In this document: positions 35,947 to 44,638 of the stretch, in pieces
Position numbering within the stretch: position 1 is the stretch's first letter
Layout: each line of letters begins with the position of its first letter
Assembly: GCA_964275345.1 (NCBI GenBank)
Contig: CAXYBK010000003.1
Span: 496,001-560,000 of the forward strand
Direction of reading: 5' to 3'
DNA: 64,000 nt
Source: MED-G78 sp964275345
Lineage (GTDB): Bacteria > Pseudomonadota > Gammaproteobacteria > Magnimaribacterales > D2472
Notes under the pieces: model-generated
Told to the model about the DNA's origin: nothing
Database searches by the model: none
What the model saw: only the letters and a program-made list of their open reading frames with translations
Position numbers and translations under genes: made by a program

Positions 35947-36386
35947 TTAATTCTTAATCTTGTTTTTGAGACAATGTCATTAAAAGCAATATTTTCTTTT
36001 GTAAAATATATCTGCAAGAGAGGAATTCCAAGAGTCGCCACAATAATAATGTTACAACAGAACCTCTTAAAAGCTTGAAAGAGGGTAACTTTACTCCCTG
36101 TTATGCTATAAATCTCTATTTTCCACACTGCCATACCCAGCGTCTTATTTCCACGAATCCAAAAGAAGCTAAAAAATCCCCAACTTGAAATACTTATTAA
36201 AAGCACAGCATACCAACCAGGTAAAATTGGTTGACTAGGATCTTCGGGGAGCTCCCAATTTAAACCGTTCAAAATAAAAACAGAGAGATATCCTAAAACA
36301 AAAATAACTGAAAGCAGTAGCAAGCCATCATAAATAGATGCAACAATTCTTTTAAACGGAAATACGCTATATGATTTGTTAGTCAT
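35943..36386 (-). CDS. RDD-family membrane protein
   Basis: A 147-aa protein with three or four hydrophobic segments. The RDD domain hallmark is partly retained: FKRIVASIYDGLLLL, where Arg and Asp sit in the first helix, and GNKTLGMAVWKIEI, the conserved GKTLGM loop. Gammaproteobacterial genomes commonly carry an RDD gene next to lptG. Transport or ion-exchange roles have been proposed for some RDD proteins, but none can be assigned here. Confidence 0.88.
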   Translation of the reverse strand: MTNKSYSVFPFKRIVASIYDGLLLLSVIFVLGYLSVFILNGLNWELPEDPSQPILPGWYAVLLISISSWGFFSFFWIRGNKTLGMAVWKIEIYSITGSKVTLFQAFKRFCCNIIIVATLGIPLLQIYFTKENIAFNDIVSKTRLRIN

Positions 36387-36425
36387 TTTGGTATAGTACT
36401 AAATTATCAACAAAAATAAATTAAT

Positions 36426-37901
36426 ATGAACACAACTTCAGATTTTTTAGGACATCCCAAAGGCTTATTCGTATGTTTTGCTACAGAAATGTGGGAAAGA
36501 TTTTCTTATTATGGAATGAGAGCGCTTTTAATTTTGTATCTAACAAAACATTGGGAATTTAGTGATGCTGCAAGTTATTTAATTTATGGTGCATATACTT
36601 CATTGGTTTATATTATGCCTGTTTTTGGTGGCATGCTTGCTGATCAGATTTTAGGATCGAAGAAAGCAGTGACTTATGGGGCAATTCTTTTAGTCCTTGG
36701 CCACACAGGCATGGCAATTGAAAGTAATCAGCAAATCTTTTACCTATCACTAGCTCTAATAGTATCAGGAGTAGGCTTTTTGAAACCAAACATATCTACT
36801 ATGGTTGGTTCATTATATAAAGAAGGAGACCCTAGAAGGGACTCTGGTTTTACTATCTTTTATATGGGCATTAATATTGGTGCTTTTAGTGCTTCATTGC
36901 TATGTGGTTATTTAGGAGAAACATATGGCTGGTCTTATGGATTTGGAGCAGCGGGAATTGGAATGCTTCTTGGTTTAATAATATTTCTATGGGGGCAAAA
37001 ACACTTACAAGGGTTAGCTGAACCTCCATCTGAAAAATATAAAGAGATAAGCATGGGAATTTCATATGAAAACTGGGCATATATCTCTGGAATCTTCATG
37101 GTACTTTGTTCATGGTTTCTTGTTCAGAATCAAGAGCTTGTTGGAACACTTCTTGGAGGTTTTGGTGCAATATGTATTGCCATCTGGTTGTCGTATGCTT
37201 TATTTAAATGCGATCCAGAAGAAAGAGACAGATTAATAGTTGTTGGTATTCTAATCTTGTTCTCTTTAATTTTTTGGGCTCTTTTCGAACAAGCTGGATC
37301 TTCTTTAAACATTCTAACTGATAGGGGTGTTGATAGAACTTTATTTGGCTGGGCAGTTCCCGCATCAATGTTTCAATCTCTAAATGCAGGATTTATTTTT
37401 CTCTTAGCGCCATTTTTTGCATTGCTTTGGATAGCTTTGGCAAAAAGAGGTATGGAGCCTTCAACTCCTCTTAAATTTTCAATAGGCATTATGTTTGTTG
37501 GATTAGGATTTTTAGTCCTTGTTTATGGTATGCAGTCATCTGTTGGAGTACAAACAGGAGTAATCTGGATAGTATTAATCTATTTACTTCACACAATTGG
37601 TGAATTATGTCTTTCACCAGTAGGGCTTTCCTCAGTTACCAAGCTATCTCCACAAAGGATTGTTGGAATGATGATGGGTATGTGGTTTTGCGCTTCCGCA
37701 GCAGGGAACTATGTTGCGGGACTTATTGCAAGAGCAACATCTAGTGAGGAGGCTAAAGTTGTAGGCGAGACATTCTCTTTAGCTCAGAAAGAAGCTTTTA
37801 TGGATGTTTATTCAAATGTTGGGTTAATAGCAATTGGTTGTGGCTTAGTTTTGGCTATATTAACGCCTATCTTGAAAAGATTAATGCATGGCGCCAGTTA
37901 A
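36426..37901 (+). CDS. Proton-dependent di/tripeptide transporter (POT/PTR2 family)
   Basis: Inner-membrane symporter for small peptides, about 14 hydrophobic segments in 491 aa. The POT signature ExxERFxYYGM is present as EMWERFSYYGMRALL (residues ~15-29), with GGMLADQILGSKKAV, GFLKPNISTMVGSLY (PTR2 motif) and FTIFYMGINIGAFSASLLCGYLG. LLHTIGELCLSPVGLSSVTKLSP near residue 395 is also typical. In a streamlined heterotroph it would feed imported peptides to PepA and other peptidases. Its last 14 bases overlap a small downstream ORF. Confidence 0.94.
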   Translation: MNTTSDFLGHPKGLFVCFATEMWERFSYYGMRALLILYLTKHWEFSDAASYLIYGAYTSLVYIMPVFGGMLADQILGSKKAVTYGAILLVLGHTGMAIESNQQIFYLSLALIVSGVGFLKPNISTMVGSLYKEGDPRRDSGFTIFYMGINIGAFSASLLCGYLGETYGWSYGFGAAGIGMLLGLIIFLWGQKHLQGLAEPPSEKYKEISMGISYENWAYISGIFMVLCSWFLVQNQELVGTLLGGFGAICIAIWLSYALFKCDPEERDRLIVVGILILFSLIFWALFEQAGSSLNILTDRGVDRTLFGWAVPASMFQSLNAGFIFLLAPFFALLWIALAKRGMEPSTPLKFSIGIMFVGLGFLVLVYGMQSSVGVQTGVIWIVLIYLLHTIGELCLSPVGLSSVTKLSPQRIVGMMMGMWFCASAAGNYVAGLIARATSSEEAKVVGETFSLAQKEAFMDVYSNVGLIAIGCGLVLAILTPILKRLMHGAS

Positions 37902-38013
37902 AGAAAAAAAAGATCCTGTTAAGAAAAATATGGATAAACTTCACAAGCCAAAGACTCATAAAGATAAAACTAAATACAAAAGAAGAGAAAAAAAGCCTAT
38001 TGATTTAGGTTAG
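37888..38013 (+). CDS. Small lysine-rich basic ORF (41 aa), unknown
   Basis: ATG 37888 overlaps the peptide transporter end by 14 bp, and TAG 38011-38013 lies inside the antisense 3' end of dapE (17-bp overlap). The peptide has about 16 Lys, 2 Arg and 2 His in 41 residues, with few hydrophobics (MAPVKEKKDPVKKNMDKL… …KRREKKPIDLG). It fills the only gap between the two convergent genes. A real basic, perhaps RNA- or DNA-binding microprotein is possible, but A+T-rich spacer DNA often encodes Lys-rich peptides by chance. Confidence 0.4.
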   Translation: MAPVKEKKDPVKKNMDKLHKPKTHKDKTKYKRREKKPIDLG

Positions 38014-39130
38014 TAAGTATTTGTTTATATATATTTTTAAGAGTTTCTAAATCATCTACTGATACCTTTTCATTAATTTGATGAATAGTTTCATTAATTG
38101 GACCTAACTCGATTACTTCTGTTCCCATAGGCGCAATCCATCTTCCATCTGAGGTTCCTCCACCATTATTTATTTTAGGTTCATAACCTATAACATCATT
38201 TATTGATTTTATAACCACATCTTTAAAGAAAGTTTTTTTTGTAATAAATGGAATAGCATTCAAGGTCCAGTCAATATCATAATCAATATTATTTTTATCT
38301 AAAATTTCAAGTATTTTTTCCTTTAATGAATCTTCAGATGATTCAGATGAAAATCTTATATTAAATTTCATCTCTAAGTCTCCTGGCACCACATTAGTTG
38401 CACCAGTTCCTGAGCTAATATTGGATATTTGAAAACTAGTAGGTTGGAAGAATTCATTTCCTTTATCCCACTCAGTTTGTTTTAAGATATCTATCAGTGT
38501 TCCAGCAATATGAATCGGATTCTTAACTTTTTCTGGATAAGCAACATGACCTTGTTTACCATTTATTTTTAAAATTCCACTTAAAGAACCTCTTCGCCCC
38601 AATCTAATAGTATCAGCCAGTTTTGCTGATGAGCTAGCCTCACCAACTAAGCAGTAATCAATAAACTCACCATCATCTTGAAGGTCTTTTATCAATCTAT
38701 CAATTTTTCCATTTTCACGTTCACCTTCTTCATTACTGTTAAGAAATACACAAATTCTATAACTAGGATTAGGATTTTCATTTAAAAATTCTTTGACTGC
38801 TAATAGAAAGGTCGCTACAGCACCTTTCATGTCAGCTGCACCTCTGCCGATTAAATAATCATCAATTACCTCGGGTTTAAAGGGATCAATATCCCATAAC
38901 TCTTCTGGCCCGGAAGGGACTACATCGGTATGCCCTAAGAAACAGAATAAGGGACCTTTAGAGCCTATAGTGGAGTATAGATTTTCAACGTTTAAGTAAT
39001 TAATTCTTTTAGTCTCAAACCCTAGCGGTTCTAAATAACTTTCTACAATATCAAAACAGCCGTTGTCATTCGGACTAATCGATTTTATTTCTAATAGTGA
39101 CTTTGCTAGATCAATAAGATTGTTATTCAT
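37997..39130 (-). CDS. dapE: Succinyl-diaminopimelate desuccinylase
   Basis: Two-zinc M20 hydrolase releasing LL-diaminopimelate. FLGHTDVVPSG (His/Asp), LIGRGAADMKGAVATFL (bridging Asp), NSNEEGERENG (catalytic Glu pair), and NNGGGTSDGRWIAPMGTEVIELGPINETIHQINE (C-terminal His ligand) are all present. 377 aa (E. coli 375). Two bp separate it from dapD. Together with dapB at the window start this gives three steps of the succinylase DAP pathway. Confidence 0.97.
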   Translation of the reverse strand: MNNNLIDLAKSLLEIKSISPNDNGCFDIVESYLEPLGFETKRINYLNVENLYSTIGSKGPLFCFLGHTDVVPSGPEELWDIDPFKPEVIDDYLIGRGAADMKGAVATFLLAVKEFLNENPNPSYRICVFLNSNEEGERENGKIDRLIKDLQDDGEFIDYCLVGEASSSAKLADTIRLGRRGSLSGILKINGKQGHVAYPEKVKNPIHIAGTLIDILKQTEWDKGNEFFQPTSFQISNISSGTGATNVVPGDLEMKFNIRFSSESSEDSLKEKILEILDKNNIDYDIDWTLNAIPFITKKTFFKDVVIKSINDVIGYEPKINNGGGTSDGRWIAPMGTEVIELGPINETIHQINEKVSVDDLETLKNIYKQILTNLNQ

Positions 39131-39132
39131 AA

Positions 39133-40080
39133 TTAATTATTTTTGTGAAGTTTAGAGTTTAATTCAAGGGCTGCCTTATTAGTTTTAGCTTCGACGATTC
39201 CTGTAGTAGAGTTTCTTATAAACAAAAGGTTATCTTTATTCGATAGTTCGAAAGCCTTAACAATAGAATTATCAGGAAGAGTAACTTTTGTTCCTGCGGT
39301 TAAGTATAAACCAGCTTCAATAATACAGTTATCTCCTAATGGAATTCCTAAGCCTGAGTTAGCCCCTAACAAACAGTTTTTACCAATTGATATCCTTGTA
39401 TGGTTTCCACCTGAAAGTGTTCCCATGGTGCTGCAACCGCCACCAAGGTCAGAATTTGATCCAACCACAACTCCCGCAGATATTCTTCCCTCTATCATAG
39501 CTCTTCCCAACGTTCCGGCGTTAAAATTTACAAAACCTTCATGCATAATTGTTGTGCCTTCGCTTAAATATGCTCCTAACCTTACTCTTGATGTATCTGC
39601 AATCCTTACACCTTTTGGAATAATATAGTCAGTGAGACATGGAAATTTGTCTATAGATTTTATTATTAAGCCTTTATTCTGGAGTTTTGAATTTAAGAGT
39701 TTTGTTTCTATCTCCTTTGACGATACCGCACCATAATTTGTCCAGATTACATTTGGTAGAATTTCAAAAAGTCCTTCTAGGTTCATTGAGTTAGGTAAAA
39801 CAAATTTATAAGAAAGAAGATGAAGTCTAAGATAAGCATCAGCAATATCCTTAATGGGATGCTCAAGATCCTTTAAGTTACAACTTACCTCAATTAAATT
39901 TTCATTTACGCTTCCTAAAATGGCATTTTTGTCTCCAACTTGATGATCTTTACCAAATTCAATATAAGGAAAATACACATCTAAGAGATCTCCATCAGAC
40001 GATATACTAGTTAATCCTAAGGCATGAATTTTCATGAAAGTATTATAATCCTCATGGTTTAATTTATATAATTTCTCCAA
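39133..40080 (-). CDS. dapD: 2,3,4,5-tetrahydropyridine-2,6-dicarboxylate N-succinyltransferase
   Basis: Succinylates tetrahydrodipicolinate ahead of DapE. A left-handed beta-helix of hexapeptide repeats: KGVRIADTSRVRLGAYLSEGTTIMHEGFVNFNAGTLG and NSDLGGGCSTMGTLSGGN are characteristic of the longer Pseudomonas/actinobacterial-type DapD rather than the 274-aa E. coli form. 315 aa. It overlaps glnD by 17 bp, keeping the dapD-glnD-map order known from gammaproteobacteria. Confidence 0.94.
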   Translation of the reverse strand: MEKLYKLNHEDYNTFMKIHALGLTSISSDGDLLDVYFPYIEFGKDHQVGDKNAILGSVNENLIEVSCNLKDLEHPIKDIADAYLRLHLLSYKFVLPNSMNLEGLFEILPNVIWTNYGAVSSKEIETKLLNSKLQNKGLIIKSIDKFPCLTDYIIPKGVRIADTSRVRLGAYLSEGTTIMHEGFVNFNAGTLGRAMIEGRISAGVVVGSNSDLGGGCSTMGTLSGGNHTRISIGKNCLLGANSGLGIPLGDNCIIEAGLYLTAGTKVTLPDNSIVKAFELSNKDNLLFIRNSTTGIVEAKTNKAALELNSKLHKNN

Positions 40081-42592
40081 GAGCTTTTTTAATTCTCTGC
40101 ATTTTATTTTTTGATATTAAGTTAGTTCTCAGATCCTCAATAAAAAATGTATCTTCTACTTTTTCTCCAAGAGTAGTGATTTTTGCAGAGTGAATAGATG
40201 CTTCACATTCCTTAAAAATTCCTGCTATCTTGACCAACAGACCGGAGCTATTGATAGTTTCAACGGTTATAATATTTCTTTTATTCTGCTCATCAATAGA
40301 TTCAGTAATCTTCGTTGGATTTTTGAAATGACTATTGCTATTGTCTTTGTAATTCATTCTTTTTAAATTTTTTGAGCCATCAAAAATTGCATGTATTTTA
40401 GATGACAAGTCCTTAATATCATTTTGTGTTAATTTCATGGATTTATATTTATAGGAAGCTATAAAAGTATTTAATGCTATTTCTTTATCCTTTGTAGTAG
40501 CAATGTCAGCGTCAATAATTTCAACACCTAAAGAATCAAAGACCTCAACTAATTTCAAGAATAAGCCGTTCATATTTCTCACTTTAATAAAAATCTCAAT
40601 GAGACTTTCAAAACTCTGTCTTAATTCAATTACATCATTATCAGCCTGAACTTTAACAATTGACTGAGCTTGCCACTCAAGTTGTGAGGAACTAAATCTG
40701 CCAAAATAGCTTTCATTAATATTAGTCCATAAGTCATTAATAATATTCTTATCACCACGACCTAAATCTTTGACAATACTTTTAATTCTATCCTTGGCTA
40801 TCTTTTCAAAACTTAATTCAGTTTCTTTATTAAGCCTACTTCTGGTATTAAAAAATAGTGATTTAAGAAGACCATGTTTCCAACCATTCCAGATAGTTGG
40901 ATTAGTAGCTCTTATATCATTTATTGTTAAAAGATATAAATAATTCAATCTTTCGATATTTCCACACATAATTGCAAAATCTTTAATTGTTGAAGGATCA
41001 TAGATATCTTTTCTTTGAGAAATAGATGACATTTCTAGATGATGTAAAACAAGCCAAGAGACCAACTCAGAATCGTGCATAGACATACCAATTTTTTTTG
41101 CAAATCTATAACTTGTTTTTGCACCAATTTCAGAATGATTTCCTCCTTTCCCCTTTCCTAAATCATGAAATAGTCCAGCTAAATAGAGAATTTCTATTTT
41201 TGGTAATCTATTGATCAATTCATTCTCTATTTCAAAGCCTTCGTCGATATGATTTATTTTCATTTGCCGCATATTTCTTACAACCTTAAAAGTATGCTCA
41301 TCAACTGTATATACATGAAATAAATCAAATTGCATTTGCCCAACCACTTCTGCAAATTCATTAATATAGGCTTGAATTATTCCCAGCCTTTTCATTTTTT
41401 TAAGAATTGATGAGAGGTTATAGGGAGATTTAAGTATCTCTAAAAATTGCTTTGAAAAATCTATATTATTTTTAAAATCTTTATCAATTAAAGATAGATT
41501 TTCTTTCAATACCTTTGATGTTCTAGTATCAATATTTGTAATATCTTTTCTTTGACCAATTTTTACAAAAATTTTAAATATGAGATGTTTGTTATTCTTT
41601 AGATCTTCATTTTTTAACCCTATCCTATTATTTTTAATAAAGAATTCGCCATAATCCTTCTTAACTTTTAAAAAACTTTTTTCTTCATATATATCAAATA
41701 TAGTCTCATTAAAAATAGAAAGTTTTTCAGCATTTGAGTAATAAAGCTGCATAAGTCTTTCAACTGGCTGCTTAACTTTGGTTTCTTTAATATTTGCTTT
41801 TTTTGCTAATTCAATTTGTGAATTGAAGCTAAGTCTATTTCTAGAATTAGTCTGTATTAAATTAATTGAATAACGCAATAATTTAATAAAATCATGAGCA
41901 TCTATAATACGTTTAAATTCATCTGAATTAAAAATATTAGAATTTGTGATATCTGCATGTGATTTTAGCTTAAAACAATGATCCAGAATCCAGCCAGCAG
42001 TTTGAAAGTCTCTTAGACTTCCTGGAGATTCCTTAAGATCAGGCTCAAGATTAAATTCTGTTGAATCAAAGGATAGATACCTATTTTCTTGTTCAATTTT
42101 TTTCTTTATAAAGAATCTATTTACAGAAAATAACTTTTCTCTATTTGCAAAAATTTCTTGCATTGTTTCAAGTGACTCTTTGCTCGCTGATAAAGGCCTC
42201 AAACTCAAATAAGATGTAAATTCTTTTACATCTGAAGTAATAATTTTTTTTATTTCCTGTTTTGTTCTTACAGAATGCCCAACTTTTAGGCCAAAATCCC
42301 ATAAAGAAGCTACAAATTTTTCTAAATTAGAATAACTTTTTACTTTTGAATTAATTTGTAGAATTGAAATATCAATATCAGAAGACGGAAAGATTTCTCT
42401 ATTTCCATATCCACCAATCGCAAATAAACTAAAATCTTTTTGCAGATCAAAACCTTCAAATTTTTTTATAATTTCTTGGTCGAGTAATTCAGACCTTTGA
42501 TTTAAAAAATTATTAATTTTTTTTGGGTTTTTAATTCCCTTAGGAAGCCATGACCAAAATTTTAAATCTAGATTTTCTAGATCTTGCTTCAT
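40064..42592 (-). CDS. glnD: PII uridylyltransferase / uridylyl-removing enzyme
   Basis: Nitrogen sensor that uridylylates PII when glutamine is low and deuridylylates it when high. Nucleotidyltransferase motif GGYGNREIFPSSDIDISIL (residues ~58-76), HD hydrolase motif LFHDLGKGKGGNHSEIG (~470), and two ACT domains: a weak one near residue 650 and a clear C-terminal one (ETINSSGLLVKIAGIFKECEASIHSAKI). 842 aa, near the E. coli length of 890. It overlaps map by 4 bp. No glnB is in the window. Confidence 0.96.
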   Translation of the reverse strand: MKQDLENLDLKFWSWLPKGIKNPKKINNFLNQRSELLDQEIIKKFEGFDLQKDFSLFAIGGYGNREIFPSSDIDISILQINSKVKSYSNLEKFVASLWDFGLKVGHSVRTKQEIKKIITSDVKEFTSYLSLRPLSASKESLETMQEIFANREKLFSVNRFFIKKKIEQENRYLSFDSTEFNLEPDLKESPGSLRDFQTAGWILDHCFKLKSHADITNSNIFNSDEFKRIIDAHDFIKLLRYSINLIQTNSRNRLSFNSQIELAKKANIKETKVKQPVERLMQLYYSNAEKLSIFNETIFDIYEEKSFLKVKKDYGEFFIKNNRIGLKNEDLKNNKHLIFKIFVKIGQRKDITNIDTRTSKVLKENLSLIDKDFKNNIDFSKQFLEILKSPYNLSSILKKMKRLGIIQAYINEFAEVVGQMQFDLFHVYTVDEHTFKVVRNMRQMKINHIDEGFEIENELINRLPKIEILYLAGLFHDLGKGKGGNHSEIGAKTSYRFAKKIGMSMHDSELVSWLVLHHLEMSSISQRKDIYDPSTIKDFAIMCGNIERLNYLYLLTINDIRATNPTIWNGWKHGLLKSLFFNTRSRLNKETELSFEKIAKDRIKSIVKDLGRGDKNIINDLWTNINESYFGRFSSSQLEWQAQSIVKVQADNDVIELRQSFESLIEIFIKVRNMNGLFLKLVEVFDSLGVEIIDADIATTKDKEIALNTFIASYKYKSMKLTQNDIKDLSSKIHAIFDGSKNLKRMNYKDNSNSHFKNPTKITESIDEQNKRNIITVETINSSGLLVKIAGIFKECEASIHSAKITTLGEKVEDTFFIEDLRTNLISKNKMQRIKKALGEII

Positions 42593-43359
42593 ATATTTTC
42601 TTCAGATCTTTTGGTAAGAACCTCAACGCCATCATTTGTTACAGCTAGCGTATGCTCCCATTGAGCCGAGTTTCTTCCATCTTTAGTTTCAACAGTCCAG
42701 CCATCTGACAGTACTTTATTAAATTTACTCCCCTGATTAATCATAGGCTCTATTGTGAAGCACATACCTTCTTGAACTTGAATACCAGTATTAGGATTTC
42801 CATAATGAAGAATTTGAGGTTCTTCATGATATACATCCCCAATGCCATGGCCACAATAATCTTCAACAACTGAATAATAATTTTGTTCAGCATGTTGTTG
42901 TATGGCATTACCTATATCACCAAGATACATACCTGGTTTAACTATTTCTATTGCTTTATACAAGCATTCTTGGGTAACTCTTACAAGCCTCTCATTGTGA
43001 GGTTGACACTTACCCACTAAAAACATTTTGGATGTATCTCCATGCCAGCCATCCTTAATGACTGTCACATCAATATTTAAAATATCACCATTTTTTAAAA
43101 TTTTATTATTATCTGGAATTCCATGGCAAATAACATTATTAAGACTTGAGCATATTGTGTTTTCAAATCCGTTGTATCCAATATTTGCAGGAATTGCTTT
43201 TTGTTCTTCTGTTATATACTTAAAACAAATTGCATCTAACTCGCCAGTAGAAATACCAGGCTGCACAAATGGCGTAATCATATCTAATACCTCTGCAGCT
43301 AGCTTGCCTGCAATTCGCATTTTTTTAATTTCATCATTAGATTTAATTGAAATTTTCAT
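42589..43359 (-). CDS. map: Methionine aminopeptidase type I
   Basis: Removes initiator Met co-translationally. The five metal ligands are visible: Asp in LNIDVTV, Asp in GDTSKMFLVG, His in DYCGHGIG, Glu in FTIEPMI and Glu in QWEHTLAV. NNVICHGIPDN provides the His of the S1 site. 256 aa (E. coli 264). First gene of the map-glnD-dapD-dapE minus-strand operon. Confidence 0.97.
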   Translation of the reverse strand: MKISIKSNDEIKKMRIAGKLAAEVLDMITPFVQPGISTGELDAICFKYITEEQKAIPANIGYNGFENTICSSLNNVICHGIPDNNKILKNGDILNIDVTVIKDGWHGDTSKMFLVGKCQPHNERLVRVTQECLYKAIEIVKPGMYLGDIGNAIQQHAEQNYYSVVEDYCGHGIGDVYHEEPQILHYGNPNTGIQVQEGMCFTIEPMINQGSKFNKVLSDGWTVETKDGRNSAQWEHTLAVTNDGVEVLTKRSEENI

Positions 43360-43382
43360 ATTTTTTTCATTAATTAGTAGAC

Positions 43383-43410
43383 GTCATAGACTTTAATCTG
43401 TAAAGTACAA
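43383..43410 (-). promoter_or_regulatory. Promoter for the map-glnD-dapD-dapE operon
   Basis: On the minus strand TTGTAC (43410-43405) and TATGAC (43388-43383) are 16 bp apart, with transcription predicted to start near 43376, 17 bp before map. The remaining 100 bp to carA hold nothing I can call with confidence. Confidence 0.45.
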
Positions 43411-43513
43411 TTTTAATGCCTGCTCAATATTTTAGCCCATTAAAATCCGCAAAATTTTCTCATTTATTATTCACTTTTCTTTCTAAAAACCTGTATCAAA
43501 GAGGTAAGATTTA

Positions 43514-44638
43514 ATGTCTTTTCCTGCGATATTAGTTCTTGAAGATGGAAGTATATTTGATGGAGTGGGGTTTGGTATAGAAAAAGTTGAAATTGGTGAA
43601 ATTGTATTCAATACATCTATGACTGGTTATCAGGAAATAATTACTGATCCATCCTACAAAAAACAAATAATAACTTTTACTCATCCACATATTGGTAATA
43701 CAGGTATTAATGATGAAGACATGGAGTCATCAAAAATTCATGCATCTGGAATTGTAGTAAAAGAATTTTCTGAAAATCCTAGTAGCTGGAGATCCTCTTC
43801 TAGCCTAGAAGATTTTCTAATAAAGCAAAATGTAATTGCTATATCAGGAATAGATACTAGAAAGCTAACTAATCATCTACGTGAAAATGGATCTATGGGT
43901 TGTTGCATTGCAGCATCTTCAAAATGCACAATTGATCAAGCTCACAAAAATGCTATTGATTTTGATGGATTAGAAGGTTTAGACCTTGCTAAAGAAGTAA
44001 GTACTTCAGAAAAATATATTTGGGAAGAGGGAACTTGGCCAGATTATAAAAAAACCTCAAGTAATATAAATATAGTTGCATATGATTTTGGCATCAAAAG
44101 AAATATTCTTCGACTCCTAGCTGAACATGTAGGTAAGGTCACTGTAGTGAATGCCCAAACATCATTTGATGATGTAATGGCTTTATCTCCAGATGGAATA
44201 TTTTTATCAAATGGCCCTGGTGATCCTGAGCCATGTGGTTACGCAATTAAAAATATTAAACAATTTTTACAAATTGGAATACCTATTTTTGGAATATGTC
44301 TAGGTCATCAGCTGCTAGCACTAGGAGGTGGCGCTAAAACTAGTAAGATGAAATTTGGACATCATGGAGCAAATCATCCGGTCCAAGATATTGAATCTAG
44401 AGAGGTTTTTATTACATCTCAAAATCATGGTTTTGCAGTTGATGCATCTTCTCTAGGAGAGAATATTAAACCCAAACACATATCCTTATTTGATAAGTCT
44501 CTTCAAGGAATAGAGTTTATTAATAAACCTGCATTTAGCTTTCAAGGTCATCCAGAAGCAAGTCCTGGGCCTCAAGACATCCAATCTCTCTTTAAAAAAT
44601 TTAATTCGTTAATACAAGATCATGCCAAAAAGAACTGA
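43514..44638 (+). CDS. carA: Carbamoyl-phosphate synthase small subunit
   Basis: Glutaminase subunit supplying ammonia to CarB for arginine and pyrimidine synthesis. N-terminal FDGVGFGIEKVEIGEIVFNTSMTGYQEIITDPSY is diagnostic. Class I amidotransferase triad: Cys in GICLGHQLLALG (residue ~264), then His and Glu in FQGHPEASPGP. 374 aa (E. coli 382). SD GAGG at 43500-43503. It overlaps carB by 17 bp. Confidence 0.97.
   Translation: MSFPAILVLEDGSIFDGVGFGIEKVEIGEIVFNTSMTGYQEIITDPSYKKQIITFTHPHIGNTGINDEDMESSKIHASGIVVKEFSENPSSWRSSSSLEDFLIKQNVIAISGIDTRKLTNHLRENGSMGCCIAASSKCTIDQAHKNAIDFDGLEGLDLAKEVSTSEKYIWEEGTWPDYKKTSSNINIVAYDFGIKRNILRLLAEHVGKVTVVNAQTSFDDVMALSPDGIFLSNGPGDPEPCGYAIKNIKQFLQIGIPIFGICLGHQLLALGGGAKTSKMKFGHHGANHPVQDIESREVFITSQNHGFAVDASSLGENIKPKHISLFDKSLQGIEFINKPAFSFQGHPEASPGPQDIQSLFKKFNSLIQDHAKKN

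Noticed and set aside
43028..43396. 122-aa plus-strand ORF opposite map
   Set aside because: Fully antisense to a conserved gene, with no SD and no recognisable domain; a shadow frame.
43411..43513. carAB promoter and arginine/pyrimidine operators
   Set aside because: Only weak hexamers (for example TTCACT…TATCAA) are seen in A+T-rich DNA, and no clear ArgR-type palindrome.
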